A stretch of DNA of 49,162 bases, from assembly GCA_016926595.1 (NCBI GenBank), contig JAFGOG010000569.1, positions 1-49,162 of the forward strand, written 5' to 3'. Below the pieces are notes generated by a model, which worked only from the letters and a program-made list of their open reading frames with translations, searched no databases and was not told where the DNA came from. The position numbers and the translations under genes are program-made. The stretch is from Anaerolineae bacterium (GTDB lineage Bacteria; Chloroflexota; Anaerolineae; JAAYZQ01). Positions 16,159 through 23,802 of the stretch are shown here, one piece after another; within the stretch, counting starts at the first letter, position 1; each line of letters starts with the position of its first letter.

Positions 16159-17226
16159 ATGCGCAAACTGTTCAAAAAGCTATCGGCACAGAGCGGGTTC
16201 GAGCCTGGCACGCTAGTGCACATCGGCGAACGTAAGATGCAGGAAACCAGGATCACGAGGATCGCCTATGACGCGGCGCACGTCGAACTGCACGAACTAC
16301 GTGCGACCGAGGCCACGCTCCCCCCGCAGAACCAGGCCGGTGTGACCTGGATCAACGTGGACGGCCTGCACGAGGTGGAGCTGCTCGGCAAGCTCGGCGA
16401 GCAGTTCGGGCTGCACCCACTGGTGGTGGAGGATATTTTGAACACCACGCAGCGGCCCAAGCTGGAAGACTATGAGCAGTATCTCTTTGTCGTGCTCAAG
16501 TCGTTCTACCACGTCGATGAGGAAAGCGATGAGCTCGAGATCGAGCAGATCAGCCTGGTGCTGGGTCCAAACTATGTGCTCTCTTTCCAGGAGCGCGAAG
16601 GCGACGAGTTCGACCCGGTTCGCGATCGCATCCGCGCCAACGTGGGCCGCATCTGCAAGACCGGCGCCGACTACCTGGCCTACGCTCTGGTCGACCTGAT
16701 CGTGGACCGCTATTTTGCAGTGCTGGAGCAGTTTGGCGACAGGATCGAGACGCTGGAAGAAGAGCTGGTCGCCGATCCAACGACAGAGATCTTGCACGCC
16801 ATCCACCACCTGAAGCGCGAGATGGCTTTCCTGCGCCGCTCGGTATGGCCCCTGCGCGAACTGATCGGCGGCCTGGAAAGGAGCGAATCGCCGCTGATCG
16901 ACGACGCGACGAGATGGTACCTGCGCGACGTCTATGACCACACGATCCAGGTCATCGACGCCGTGGAGGCATTCAGGGATACGCTCTCCGGGATGCTGGA
17001 CATCTATCTCTCCAGCGTCAGCAACCGCATGAACCAGGTGATGAAGGTACTGACCATCATTGCCACGGTGTTCATTCCCCTGACCTTTATCGCCGGGGTG
17101 TATGGGATGAACTTTCGTTACATGCCCGAACTGAACTGGCCCTGGGGCTATCCGCTCATTTGGGGCATCATGATCGCCATCGCCATGGCGATGGTATATT
17201 ATTTCTACAACAAGAAATGGCTGTAG
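16159..17226 (+). CDS. corA: CorA-family magnesium/divalent metal transporter
   Basis: 355 residues, the usual CorA length. A soluble alpha/beta N-terminal domain runs to ~residue 190. A long helical stalk ('VLEQFGDRIETLEEELVADPT...LKREMAFLRRSVWPLRELIGGLE') follows. The C-terminus has two membrane segments with the signature 'YGMNF' at the end of the first. It should form a homopentamer in the inner membrane and admit Mg2+ or related ions. ATG 16159 is the only sensible start. It has no obvious operon partner. Confidence 0.93.
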   Translation: MRKLFKKLSAQSGFEPGTLVHIGERKMQETRITRIAYDAAHVELHELRATEATLPPQNQAGVTWINVDGLHEVELLGKLGEQFGLHPLVVEDILNTTQRPKLEDYEQYLFVVLKSFYHVDEESDELEIEQISLVLGPNYVLSFQEREGDEFDPVRDRIRANVGRICKTGADYLAYALVDLIVDRYFAVLEQFGDRIETLEEELVADPTTEILHAIHHLKREMAFLRRSVWPLRELIGGLERSESPLIDDATRWYLRDVYDHTIQVIDAVEAFRDTLSGMLDIYLSSVSNRMNQVMKVLTIIATVFIPLTFIAGVYGMNFRYMPELNWPWGYPLIWGIMIAIAMAMVYYFYNKKWL

Positions 17227-17359
17227 GAGAAAGGAAAATACCTGTTACGACATGACGCCTGTTGACGACATATTAGTAGAACGAGCTCGTTCGAGATGGA
17301 ACAGAGAAAACGGTTTTGTGAATGCGTTTTGCACCATTGGCCCGGGAGGGATCGCGCGG

Positions 17360-18010
17360 ATGCACGCCGGACAACTGACCTTGAGCAACCCGAACAGAAC
17401 ACACACGCCGCTTGCCGGCCTGGACGCGTTGGACGATGAGGCGCTGGCCTGGCGGTCGCGCGGCGGACCGCGTACGCGCGGCGGACCATTTACATCAGGC
17501 GAGCCGCAGGCGTTCAGCGAGTTGTACAACCGCTACCTGGATCGGGTGTACGGCTTTATCTTGATCCGCACCGGCGATGTGCAAGACGCACAAGACCTGA
17601 CCTCGCAGACCTTTTTGGCCGCCCTGGAAAGCATCGACGGGTACGACGGGCGGGGCAGTTTCGGAGGCTGGCTGTTTGGCATTGCCCGGCACAAGATCGC
17701 CGATCACTACCGCCGGCGGCGTCGTCAAGTGCCGTTGGACGATGCCGACCTGCTGCACGACCCCGACCCATCCCCCGAAGAGATGGCCCACACGCACCTG
17801 CAACTGGAGCGCGTCGCGCAGGCGCTGCGCGGCCTGGATGCGCAGCAAGCCGAAGCGGTGGCGCTGCGCATCTTTGGCCAGCTCGACGCCGCGCAAGTCG
17901 CCCAGGTGATGGGCAAAAGCCAGGATGCGGCCAAAATGCTGGTCCACCGGGGTCTGCGCCATCTACAACAAAGACTGGTTCACAACCAATCCCTGGAGGT
18001 GTCACTGTGA
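17360..18010 (+). CDS. ECF-type RNA polymerase sigma factor
   Basis: 216 residues from ATG 17360 (GGGAGGG 9 bases upstream). The ORF is open to ATG 17252, but that upstream part is AT-richer and lacks family similarity. Region 2 is 'FSELYNRYLDRVYGFILIRTGDVQDAQDLTSQTFLAALESI', ending with the DNA-melting and -10-contacting helix 'SFGGWLFGIARHKIADHYRRRRR'. Region 4 is 'LRGLDAQQAEAVALRIFGQLDAAQVAQVMGKSQDAAKMLVHRGL'. Before region 2 there is a Gly/Arg insertion created by an 18-base repeat. The stop overlaps the GTG of the next gene by 4 bases, as sigma/anti-sigma pairs commonly do. Confidence 0.87.
   Translation: MHAGQLTLSNPNRTHTPLAGLDALDDEALAWRSRGGPRTRGGPFTSGEPQAFSELYNRYLDRVYGFILIRTGDVQDAQDLTSQTFLAALESIDGYDGRGSFGGWLFGIARHKIADHYRRRRRQVPLDDADLLHDPDPSPEEMAHTHLQLERVAQALRGLDAQQAEAVALRIFGQLDAAQVAQVMGKSQDAAKMLVHRGLRHLQQRLVHNQSLEVSL
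17457..17492 (+). repeat. 18-bp near-tandem duplication inside the sigma gene
   Basis: cgcgcggcggacc recurs after exactly 18 bases (17457 and 17475), giving 'RGGPRTRGGPFT' in the protein. The frame is kept. The first unit includes the palindrome cgcgtacgcg across the junction. Confidence 0.75.
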
Positions 18011-20094
18011 ACGAGCAAGAGCGCGATCAAAAACAGGCAGACGCACTGGACGCTATTCTCAGCGACCTGCAAGCGGGACGGGTAGCGCCCCAGGATGGGG
18101 TAGCGCCCCAGGATGGGGTAGCGCCCCAGGATGGGGTAGCGCCCCAGGATGGGGCCGTGCCCGCGGAACAGGCCGCGTTCGCCGCATCGCTGGTGGAGCT
18201 GACCAGGGCCAACCCGCCCGACGCCACCTTTGCCGCCCGGCTGGAAGCGCGCCTGCGTGCTGCCGAAAGGACACGCGTGTCCCAAGGGGAACGCGTGTCC
18301 CAGCCGCACCCTCGTCCGTCAAAAGCACTACAGGGCATCGCCGCGACCTGGGTCGCGGTTAAAGAAAGGATGTCCACCATGAACAGGCGTCTTGTTTTTG
18401 CAGTGAGCGGCATAGCGGTGCTGGCCGTGATCGTATTGGCCGCACTGGCGCTGCTGAACCGCAACCAACCCGCAGGCGGGCCAGAGCAGGCGGCCTACCT
18501 GCCCACTCTGACCGCAACTGTGGAACCAACGGCTGTGCCGGCCGATACAATCCAGCCGACACCGACTTTTCTGCCGCCGACGACCACTCCGGTAGCAACG
18601 CCAACCCACGCCGTTGTCGCGCCGACGCCGACGGCTGTCCCGGTGGCAACGGCCACGCCGCGCGAGCCGATCTTGCTCCCTTCGCTGGCCGAATGGCAGC
18701 GCGCCGGTTACGGCGGCGGTGGGACGGGTGAGCCCGTGGCGCTCGAAAACCTGGTGCTTGCCGCCCAATTGCCATCGGAGCCGGAAAAGATGATCGTCTA
18801 CGTGCAGCGCGAGCCGGACAGGCTGACCCCGGCCTCTGCCGCTGCGCTGGCGGCGCGGCTGGGCGTGCAGGGCCCGGTTTACCAGTCCATCCGGCTGGCA
18901 TCCGTGCCCAACCCGGAGGACGAACCGTTCAGGGGCTACCTGGTCGTCGACGGGGCACGCCAGGTGATGTTCGAGGCGACGGGGATCGCCCGCTATACCG
19001 ACCGCAACCGCACCCCCTATGTCGAAGGGTACTGGCGCGAGCCCGGGGCGATGCCGCCGCTGACGGAGGCTATGCGCGCCGCCGAAGCCACCCTGCGCGC
19101 CGCCGGGCTGCTGGAAGGTGAGGCCGAGGTCATCGCCAGCGGCGATGTGCTCTCTTTCTATCGCGTGCTCGACAGGCAGTGGCCGCTGGTCGAGCCTTTT
19201 GCGCAGGTCAGCATCTGGAGCGACGGGCAGATCGGACAGGTCGTTTATACCCCCCAGACCCTGGACGTCCTCGCCGCCTACCCGATCATCTCGGCCGAGG
19301 AAGCGTGGACGATCCTGAGCTCCGGCGAGGCTAACGCGCGGGTGTGGCCGTATCCGGGCGGACCAACCCAGCGCGGGTCAGCCGAGACGGCGCCGTGGGG
19401 CCAATGGCGGCACCAAAATCCGGCTTTTTGGGCGCGGTTGTACCAGCCCGGCCAACAGGTGCATCGCTTCGGCAACCCGCTGTGCTGGTTCCCGCTCGAG
19501 GCTGGCGGCACGCCCTATATCACCGTGGGCGATCTCGTTCTGAGCGGCGATGTGGGTGCGCTGGCCGAGTACGCCTTGCAGCAGTATACCCGCGAGCAGT
19601 GGAACACGGTGCACGTCTGGGGTGAGATCCAGGACGCCGGCGACCACCAGACTTTGGCCGTCGCGGGATGGGAGCCGGTCGAAGAGAGCCACTGGTATGG
19701 CAAGGTCCGGCGCCAGGGTAGTCAAGACACGCTGATCACAGACGATGGACGCACGATCGTGCTGCCCGATCTGCCTGAGGATCTGGCCGATGGCGCCGCG
19801 GTGGCTGTGTCAGGCGGGCAGGTTGAGGATCGCCTGGAGTGGCACATCATCCAGGAAATGAGCTATGTTGACCTGCAGCCGGAAGAGATAAAGCCATCTG
19901 CCGTACAGATGACGGTCGAGCAGGTTGACCTGGTTTACCTGTCGCTGGGGCCCAATGTCATCGCGCTGGAGCACTTGTCCGACCTGGGCTACCGCGCCGT
20001 GCAACCGGTGTGGCGCTTCCGGGGACACAGCGATCAGGGCACAGCTTTTCAAGTCTACGTTCAAGCGATCGCCGACTCGACCATTCAGCCGTGA
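18007..20094 (+). CDS. Membrane anti-sigma-like protein with large external domain
   Basis: 695 residues, starting at GTG 18007 that overlaps the sigma stop (GTGA). The cytoplasmic part (1-125) begins 'NEQERDQKQADALDAILSDLQAG', and contains the repeated 'VAPQDG' (residues ~26-49) and 'FAARLEARLRAAE', a helix typical of zinc-less anti-sigma N-termini. A single membrane segment spans ~128-150, followed by a Thr/Pro linker to ~220 and a ~470-residue extracytoplasmic region rich in Trp and beta-type segments. It probably holds the upstream sigma factor until an envelope signal is sensed. No His-x3-Cys-x2-Cys zinc motif is present, so the anti-sigma role is inferred from context and topology. Confidence 0.75.
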   Translation: MNEQERDQKQADALDAILSDLQAGRVAPQDGVAPQDGVAPQDGVAPQDGAVPAEQAAFAASLVELTRANPPDATFAARLEARLRAAERTRVSQGERVSQPHPRPSKALQGIAATWVAVKERMSTMNRRLVFAVSGIAVLAVIVLAALALLNRNQPAGGPEQAAYLPTLTATVEPTAVPADTIQPTPTFLPPTTTPVATPTHAVVAPTPTAVPVATATPREPILLPSLAEWQRAGYGGGGTGEPVALENLVLAAQLPSEPEKMIVYVQREPDRLTPASAAALAARLGVQGPVYQSIRLASVPNPEDEPFRGYLVVDGARQVMFEATGIARYTDRNRTPYVEGYWREPGAMPPLTEAMRAAEATLRAAGLLEGEAEVIASGDVLSFYRVLDRQWPLVEPFAQVSIWSDGQIGQVVYTPQTLDVLAAYPIISAEEAWTILSSGEANARVWPYPGGPTQRGSAETAPWGQWRHQNPAFWARLYQPGQQVHRFGNPLCWFPLEAGGTPYITVGDLVLSGDVGALAEYALQQYTREQWNTVHVWGEIQDAGDHQTLAVAGWEPVEESHWYGKVRRQGSQDTLITDDGRTIVLPDLPEDLADGAAVAVSGGQVEDRLEWHIIQEMSYVDLQPEEIKPSAVQMTVEQVDLVYLSLGPNVIALEHLSDLGYRAVQPVWRFRGHSDQGTAFQVYVQAIADSTIQP
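18080..18154 (+). repeat. 18-bp tandem repeat, four copies, in frame
   Basis: The unit gggtagcgccccaggatg occurs at 18080, 18098, 18116 and 18134 and then ends at 18154. Each copy contains a gggg...cccc foldback (ggggtagcgcccc). It encodes four 'GVAPQD'-type hexapeptides in the cytoplasmic part of the anti-sigma-like protein. Confidence 0.95.
18269..18304 (+). repeat. Second 18-bp duplication in the anti-sigma-like gene
   Basis: acgcgtgtccc recurs 18 bases apart (18273 and 18291). The first copy lies in the perfect 14-base palindrome ggacacgcgtgtcc (18269-18282). It encodes 'RVSQGERVSQ' and keeps the frame. Confidence 0.8.
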
Positions 20095-20108
20095 TCCGTG
20101 ATTGGCTA

Positions 20109-20137
20109 TAGACAAACCGGCACAAATGGATTATAAT
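20109..20137 (+). promoter_or_regulatory. Promoter of the lysine-rich small protein
   Basis: TAGACA (20109-20114) and TATAAT (20132-20137) with 17 bases between. Transcription would start near 20144, about 27 bases before GTG 20171. Confidence 0.65.
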
Positions 20138-20170
20138 AGACACAACACGGTCCGGAAGGAGGTGAATCGA

Positions 20171-20269
20171 GTGGGAGACAAGGGCAAGATCAAGAAGCAA
20201 AAGAAGCAGAAACAGCAGAAAAAGCCGGCCACGCCGCCACAGGCTCCGCCCCCGGCTGCCAAGAAATAA
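20171..20269 (+). CDS. Lysine-rich small protein, 32 residues
   Basis: A 32-codon frame from GTG 20171 to TAA 20269, too short for most gene finders. It is preceded by a near-perfect Shine-Dalgarno (AAGGAGGTGA) and a TATAAT promoter, and followed by a strong terminator at 20296-20331, so it is a complete small transcription unit. The protein starts Met-Gly-Asp-Lys-Gly-Lys, then a Lys/Gln-rich helix and a Pro/Ala-rich tail ending Ala-Ala-Lys-Lys. No membrane segment is present. Similar short basic proteins occur in many bacteria, but I know no function. Nucleic acid or ribosome binding is only a guess. Confidence 0.7.
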   Translation: MGDKGKIKKQKKQKQQKKPATPPQAPPPAAKK

Positions 20270-20295
20270 CGGCTCTTTAAGACGAATCAACCGGT

Positions 20296-20331
20296 GCAAC
20301 CGCTCACTTTAATAGGAGCGGTTGCTTTTTT
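20296..20331 (+). terminator. Rho-independent terminator
   Basis: A perfect 10-bp stem, gcaaccgctc (20296-20305) with gagcggttgc (20316-20325), a 10-base loop and six T residues. It ends the small-protein unit. Confidence 0.93.
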
Positions 20332-20352
20332 GGACCGCCTCCATTGCCTGAC

Positions 20353-20381
20353 TTGGCGCAAAGAGCGGGACGTGATATAAT
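20353..20381 (+). promoter_or_regulatory. Promoter of the pentapeptide-repeat gene
   Basis: TTGGCG (20353-20358), 17-base spacer, TATAAT (20376-20381). The leader to GTG 20514 would be about 126 bases and has no recognised riboswitch. Confidence 0.65.
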
Positions 20382-20513
20382 ACCTGCGCGTTTCACACGG
20401 GCCCAAACCACATCGCTCTTTGCCGACTCACTGCACCCACCGGCACGACCGACCCGGCCCCGCACTCCTGCCCGGCGGCCGAGCGCGTCACCAGACACCA
20501 AAGGAGGTGAACC

Positions 20514-21881
20514 GTGACAGAACAGGAAGCCAAACGGCTGAGAACCCGCCGCCGCACAACCATCTGGATCATCGTGGCCGTCCTGGCCGTGCTGGCAGGA
20601 CTCATCGCCCTGGGCTACATGGCCGAGTGGACCGGCTTTGGCGCACTTTACGACCCGGCCAACCCGGAGCGGGTCACGCCCGGCAAGAAACTGTGGGACT
20701 GGCTCGATCTGCTGCTCATCCCCATCGCCCTGGTGGGCTGTGCCCTGCTGTTCAACCGGGCCGAACGGTCGGCGGAGCTCAGGCTGGCGGGCGAGCGCAC
20801 CCAAGAAGCCATCCTGCACAGTTACCTGGACAAGATGACCGAGCTGCTGCTCGACCCGGAGCAGGCGCTGAGCGACTCCAGCCCGGAAGACCCTGTGCGC
20901 GACGTGGCCCGCGCGCAAACGCTGACCGCGCTGCGCATCCTGGATGGGAAGCGCAAAGGCATCTTGCTCCAGTTCCTGTACGAATCCAATCTGATCCAAA
21001 GCGAAAAAATCGTCGATCCCCTGGTCAAGACCGAGCTGCGCCCGGCAGTCATCGACCTGCACGGCGCCGACCTGAGCGGGGCCGACCTGCACGGCGTCAA
21101 CCTGGCCAACGTCAACCTGATCGAGACCGATCTGAGCGGGGCTAACTTGAGCGGGGCCAACCTGAATGGGGCCGATCTGAACGAAGCCGATCTCAGCCAG
21201 ATCAACCTGCAAGAGGCCGACCTGAGCGATGCTTCCTTGTGTTACGCCATCCTGCGCCAGGCCAACCTGCGGGGAGCCGAATTGGTCGGGGCCGACCTGA
21301 GCGGGGCCGACCTCGGCGGAGCTGACCTGAGCGGTGCTCACCTGGTGCGCGCCAACCTCAGCATGGCTATCCTGAGCGGCGCCAACCTGAGCCAGGCCTT
21401 TCTGCTGTGGGCGGACCTGAACGAAGCCGACCTGGCCCGCGCCGACCTCACCGCAGCCAAACTGGGCAAAGCCGTTTTGATCATGGCCAACCTGAGCGCG
21501 GCCCGTCTGAACGGGGCCGACCTGAGCGAATGCGACATGAGCCAGGTCGAACTGCACCAGGCTCATCTGCGCGAGGCCGACCTGCGCCAGGCCGACCTGA
21601 GCAATGCCCATCTGGAGAAAGCCGACCTGCGCCAGGCCAGCCTGCACGGCAGCGGATTGACCGGGGCGGACCTCGGCGGGGTCAACTTGCGTGGAGCCGA
21701 TCTGAGCGAGGCCGACCTGAGCAATGCCGACCTGAGCCATACCGAGCTGCGGGGAGCCGAGCTGCGCGGGGCCGACTTGCTGGGGGCTAACCTGCGCCAG
21801 GCCCACGCTAGCGGCGCCCAAATCGCCCGGGCCAGGCGTGCCACCGGCGCCACCATGCCCGACGGCAGCCTGCACGACTAG
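20514..21881 (+). CDS. Membrane-anchored pentapeptide-repeat protein
   Basis: 455 residues, starting at GTG 20514 with a strong AAAGGAGGTGAAC. Two membrane segments (about residues 17-38 and 62-82) are followed by a helical linker ('ERTQEAILHSYLDKMTELLLD', ~92-112). From ~'VIDLHGADLSGADLHGVNL' (residue ~178) to ~445 there are about 50 A(D/N)LxX pentapeptides, which should fold as a right-handed quadrilateral beta-helix on the cytoplasmic side. Pentapeptide proteins may protect gyrase or act as scaffolds. The membrane anchor makes a gyrase-mimic role less likely. The long antisense ORF here is a mirror of the repeat and is not a gene. Confidence 0.92.
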   Translation: MTEQEAKRLRTRRRTTIWIIVAVLAVLAGLIALGYMAEWTGFGALYDPANPERVTPGKKLWDWLDLLLIPIALVGCALLFNRAERSAELRLAGERTQEAILHSYLDKMTELLLDPEQALSDSSPEDPVRDVARAQTLTALRILDGKRKGILLQFLYESNLIQSEKIVDPLVKTELRPAVIDLHGADLSGADLHGVNLANVNLIETDLSGANLSGANLNGADLNEADLSQINLQEADLSDASLCYAILRQANLRGAELVGADLSGADLGGADLSGAHLVRANLSMAILSGANLSQAFLLWADLNEADLARADLTAAKLGKAVLIMANLSAARLNGADLSECDMSQVELHQAHLREADLRQADLSNAHLEKADLRQASLHGSGLTGADLGGVNLRGADLSEADLSNADLSHTELRGAELRGADLLGANLRQAHASGAQIARARRATGATMPDGSLHD

Positions 21882-21943
21882 ATATCAATACATTATGCTG
21901 GCCGGCCCGTAGGACCAGCCAGCGCCTTCGCATGGATAGGCAG

Positions 21944-21963
21944 ACTTGCTACCCGAAGCAAGT
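21944..21963. terminator. Hairpin between convergent genes
   Basis: acttgct (21944-21950) and agcaagt (21957-21963) form a perfect 7-bp stem with a 6-base loop between the ends of the pentapeptide gene and the hepT remnant. It has no T-tract on either side, so a bidirectional terminator is only possible. Confidence 0.35.
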
Positions 21964-21966
21964 GAG

Positions 21967-22237
21967 CTATGCCATGCCAGCATCCAACTTGATCTCGCTT
22001 ACCTCACGGGCAAGCAAGTCGAGCCGGTTTTCCACTATGTCCCACACCGTCTCATCTGACACGACATCATACCCATGAGCAAGCACATTTCGAAAACCGA
22101 TGATGCGCTGGTAATCACTGATCCGCGCCAGTAACTGCAGACGAGTAATCCCCCAATCTCTTGCCCGCCGTGAATGCGACAATGAGACCCACGGCCTGAT
22201 CAATATCATAGATCAGCTTTTTGGCTTCCAGATCCAT
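21967..22237 (-). pseudogene. hepT: HepT-like toxin (DUF86 RNase), internally deleted
   Basis: The N-terminus in one frame (ATG 22237, 'MDLEAKKLIYDIDQAVGLIV' then 'AFTAGKRLGDY') and the C-terminus in another ('RLQLLARISDYQRIIGFRN' then 'VLAHGYDVVSDETVWDIVENRL') are the two ends of a HepT/HEPN protein. The catalytic R-x4-6-H-x-Y motif survives in 'RNVLAHGY'. About 30-40 residues that normally join them ('...AVERQFEIIGEAL...') are missing and the frame changes. The gene cannot give a normal toxin. ATG 22237 overlaps the 3' end of mntA, as expected for this module. Confidence 0.75.
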
Positions 22238-22544
22238 ATACCAACGTCCTGTCTTGAGCAATCGCTTGCCTAAAGTAAGGATTCCTGATTGCTTTTTCCT
22301 CAACCAGGTCCACCGATCGTTGAAAGAGCTGCTCTAGTGCCTCCTTAAAGCCAAAATACCGGTCGAACGCACCCAGCGAATGTCCCTCATCAAAGTCGAC
22401 CAAAAAGTCAAGGTCGCTCTGCCGGGGATCAAAGTCACCCCGCGACGCCGAGCCAAATAGCTCCAATCTTTTGACACCAAAAGCATCGCACAGCTCAATC
22501 AGACTGTCCATCTCACTCATCTGGATGTCCAACACCATATCCAT
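22206..22544 (-). CDS. mntA: MntA-type nucleotidyltransferase antitoxin
   Basis: 112 residues. ATG 22544 is chosen because AAAGGAGG lies 5-6 bases upstream on the minus strand; the ORF is open further but without a signal. The motif 'LFGSASRGDFDPRQSDLDFLVDFDE' is the minimal nucleotidyltransferase signature, GSx(n)SDxD. In active pairs MntA adds AMP to a tyrosine of the HepT toxin and silences it. The gene looks intact while its toxin partner is broken. The downstream start of hepT overlaps its last 32 bases. A promoter candidate lies at 22685-22713. Confidence 0.85.
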   Translation of the reverse strand: MDMVLDIQMSEMDSLIELCDAFGVKRLELFGSASRGDFDPRQSDLDFLVDFDEGHSLGAFDRYFGFKEALEQLFQRSVDLVEEKAIRNPYFRQAIAQDRTLVYGSGSQKADL

Positions 22545-22684
22545 AGGGTCCTCCTTTGTGCCGTGCACGCCAGCATCGCCGCACATCACACCATCCAGCC
22601 ACCAGACTGACACAGTAATAAGCCAATCGGCACTGCTTCCATCACTTGCCTCTGGGTCTTGATCATCGATCTACAAGTGATTGT

Positions 22685-22713
22685 ATTATATCTCAGTCTT
22701 GCGAACAAAACAA
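22685..22713 (-). promoter_or_regulatory. Promoter candidate for mntA
   Basis: On the minus strand TTGTTT (22708-22713) and TATAAT (22685-22690) are 17 bases apart, pointing to mntA. The -35 is imperfect. Confidence 0.5.
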
Positions 22714-22773
22714 GAGTCGTATGATCAAAGGTAGCAGGGCGGCCAGAACGCAGGAACGAGGAAAGATCGAGTC

Positions 22774-22802
22774 TTGAATTTGCTATCAATTTGTGATATG
22801 AT
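22774..22802 (+). promoter_or_regulatory. Promoter candidate toward the truncated secreted gene
   Basis: TTGAAT (22774-22779), 17 bases, TATGAT (22797-22802). The surrounding ttgtgatatgat is also found in the glycosyltransferase promoter at 6228-6239. Confidence 0.5.
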
Positions 22803-22874
22803 GAGCGCATGAATCGAGCAAAATAGCATTGCAGCCCCCATCGTGCCCCGTTGACCAAGAAGGATCCACCGTAA

Positions 22875-23351
22875 GCAGCCGACCACACCCACCTGGGGCA
22901 GACATGGACAGGCAGCAACAACCCGCTCAAGATCGACCACCCGCTCGACCCGGAGAACAAAACCCTCTCGCACTCGTTCGTCGAGTCGCCGGACATGATG
23001 AACGTCTACAACGGCAACGTGACCACCGATGCGGAGGGGTTCGCCACGGTGACGCTGCCCGATTATTTCGAGGCGCTGAACCGGGACTATCGTTACCAGC
23101 TCACGGTGATCGGCACATTCGCCCAGGCCATTATTGCCCAGGAGATCGAGGCCAACCGGTTTGTGATCCAGACCGACCAGCCCGGGGTCAAGGTCTCCTG
23201 GCAGGTGACCGGCGTCCGCCAGGATCCTTACGCGGAGGCCAACCGCATCGTGGTCGAGGAGGACAAGCCGCCCAAGGAGCGCGGTACGTATCTGCACCCG
23301 GAGGCCTACAAGGAAATGCAGGCGCAGATGGCTGAGGAGGCGCAGCCGTGA
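22875..23351 (+). pseudogene. C-terminal part of a secreted structural protein, 5' end lost
   Basis: The frame is coherent from about 22905 ('GSNNPLKIDHPLDPENKTLS', then 'HSFVESPDMMNVYNGNVTTD') to TGA 23351. It reads like the C-terminus of a large Chloroflexota secreted protein, with 'YRYQLTVIGTFAQAIIAQEI', 'FVIQTDQPGVKVSWQVTGVRQDPYA' and 'ERGTYLHPEAY'. Upstream it is closed by TAA at 22872, with no start codon before ATG 22992/22995, which would remove a conserved part. The bulk of the gene seems to have been deleted. The stop overlaps the next GTG (GTGA). Confidence 0.65.
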
Positions 23352-23667
23352 AGCGTAAAGTGATTCTTTTGCTCCTGCTGGCTTGCTGCTGCTTGGCGGC
23401 GCGGTCCTCCTGGCCGAGGCGGTGAACGCCGGTGAACGCCACCGGACAACCGCAGGCGGCTACGACCTCTCCTGGTGGACGGTCGACGATGGGGGTGGGG
23501 CCAGCAGCGGCGATACGTACGCCATGCGCGGCACGGCTGGGCAGCCCGACGCGGGCACGATGAGCGGCGGCACCTACAAGCTGGGCGGCGGCTTTTGGGG
23601 CGGCGGCGAGGTAGCGTGGCAGGAGGATGTGTCTATCTATCTGCCGGTTGTGGTCAAGAACAAGTGA
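23348..23667 (+). pseudogene. Short secreted protein with frameshift in its signal peptide
   Basis: GTG 23348 starts 'KRKVILLLLLAC', a signal peptide beginning, but that frame closes at a TGA in 'WPRR'. The mature protein is read in another frame: 'LLLGGAVLLAEAVNA', then 'GGYDLSWWTVDDGGGASSG', 'YAMRGTAGQPDAGTMSGGTY' and 'YLPVVVKNK'. This matches the small Chloroflexota exported proteins that carry 'DLSWWTVDGGG..GTAGQPDAG..GGFWGGG'. A one- or two-base indel in the CTG-rich stretch at 23372-23392 would join them. A TTG at 23383 is an alternative start. A direct 10-base duplication (ggtgaacgcc) lies at about 23421-23440. Confidence 0.6.
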
Positions 23668-23723
23668 TCCGGGCAGCTAATAAACCGAAATCGTTGGTCT
23701 GTTGACTATTTGGGGATCGCTTC

Positions 23724-23780
23724 ACGGCGGAAAAGCACCGCCGTTCGCGATGACAGATGCCGCGGCGGTGTGGCACACCG
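23724..23780. repeat. Two small hairpins after the secreted-protein gene
   Basis: acggcgg/ccgccgt (23724-23744) and cggtgt/acaccg (23766-23780) are perfect stems. They sit in the 190-base gap between convergent genes and may belong to a dispersed non-coding element. Confidence 0.4.
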
Positions 23781-23802
23781 TGCTATGGATAACTTGTGGC
23801 AC

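Larger units (their letters stand above)
22545..22874. other. Intergenic region between mntA and a truncated gene
   Basis: 330 bases with no convincing gene. It is AT-richer than its surroundings from 22660 to 22810 and holds two promoter candidates, one each way (22685-22713 minus, 22774-22802 plus). The right part contains the break point where the reading frame of the 22875 gene begins after an in-frame TAA at 22872. Confidence 0.5.

Noticed and set aside
17252..17359. N-terminal extension of the sigma factor
   Set aside because: AT-richer, no family similarity, and ATG 17360 has a better placed ribosome site.
18080..18154. Possible CRISPR array
   Set aside because: The repeats are directly adjacent 18-base units with no spacers, and lie in frame inside a gene.
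20304..21875. 523-residue minus-strand ORF opposite the pentapeptide gene
   Set aside because: Its VGLAQVG-type periodic sequence is the mirror of the pentapeptide codons. The plus strand has the promoter, ribosome site and a recognised family.
22586..22996. 136-residue minus-strand ORF upstream of mntA
   Set aside because: Cysteine- and Trp-scattered composition, no start signal, and opposite the truncated plus-strand gene.
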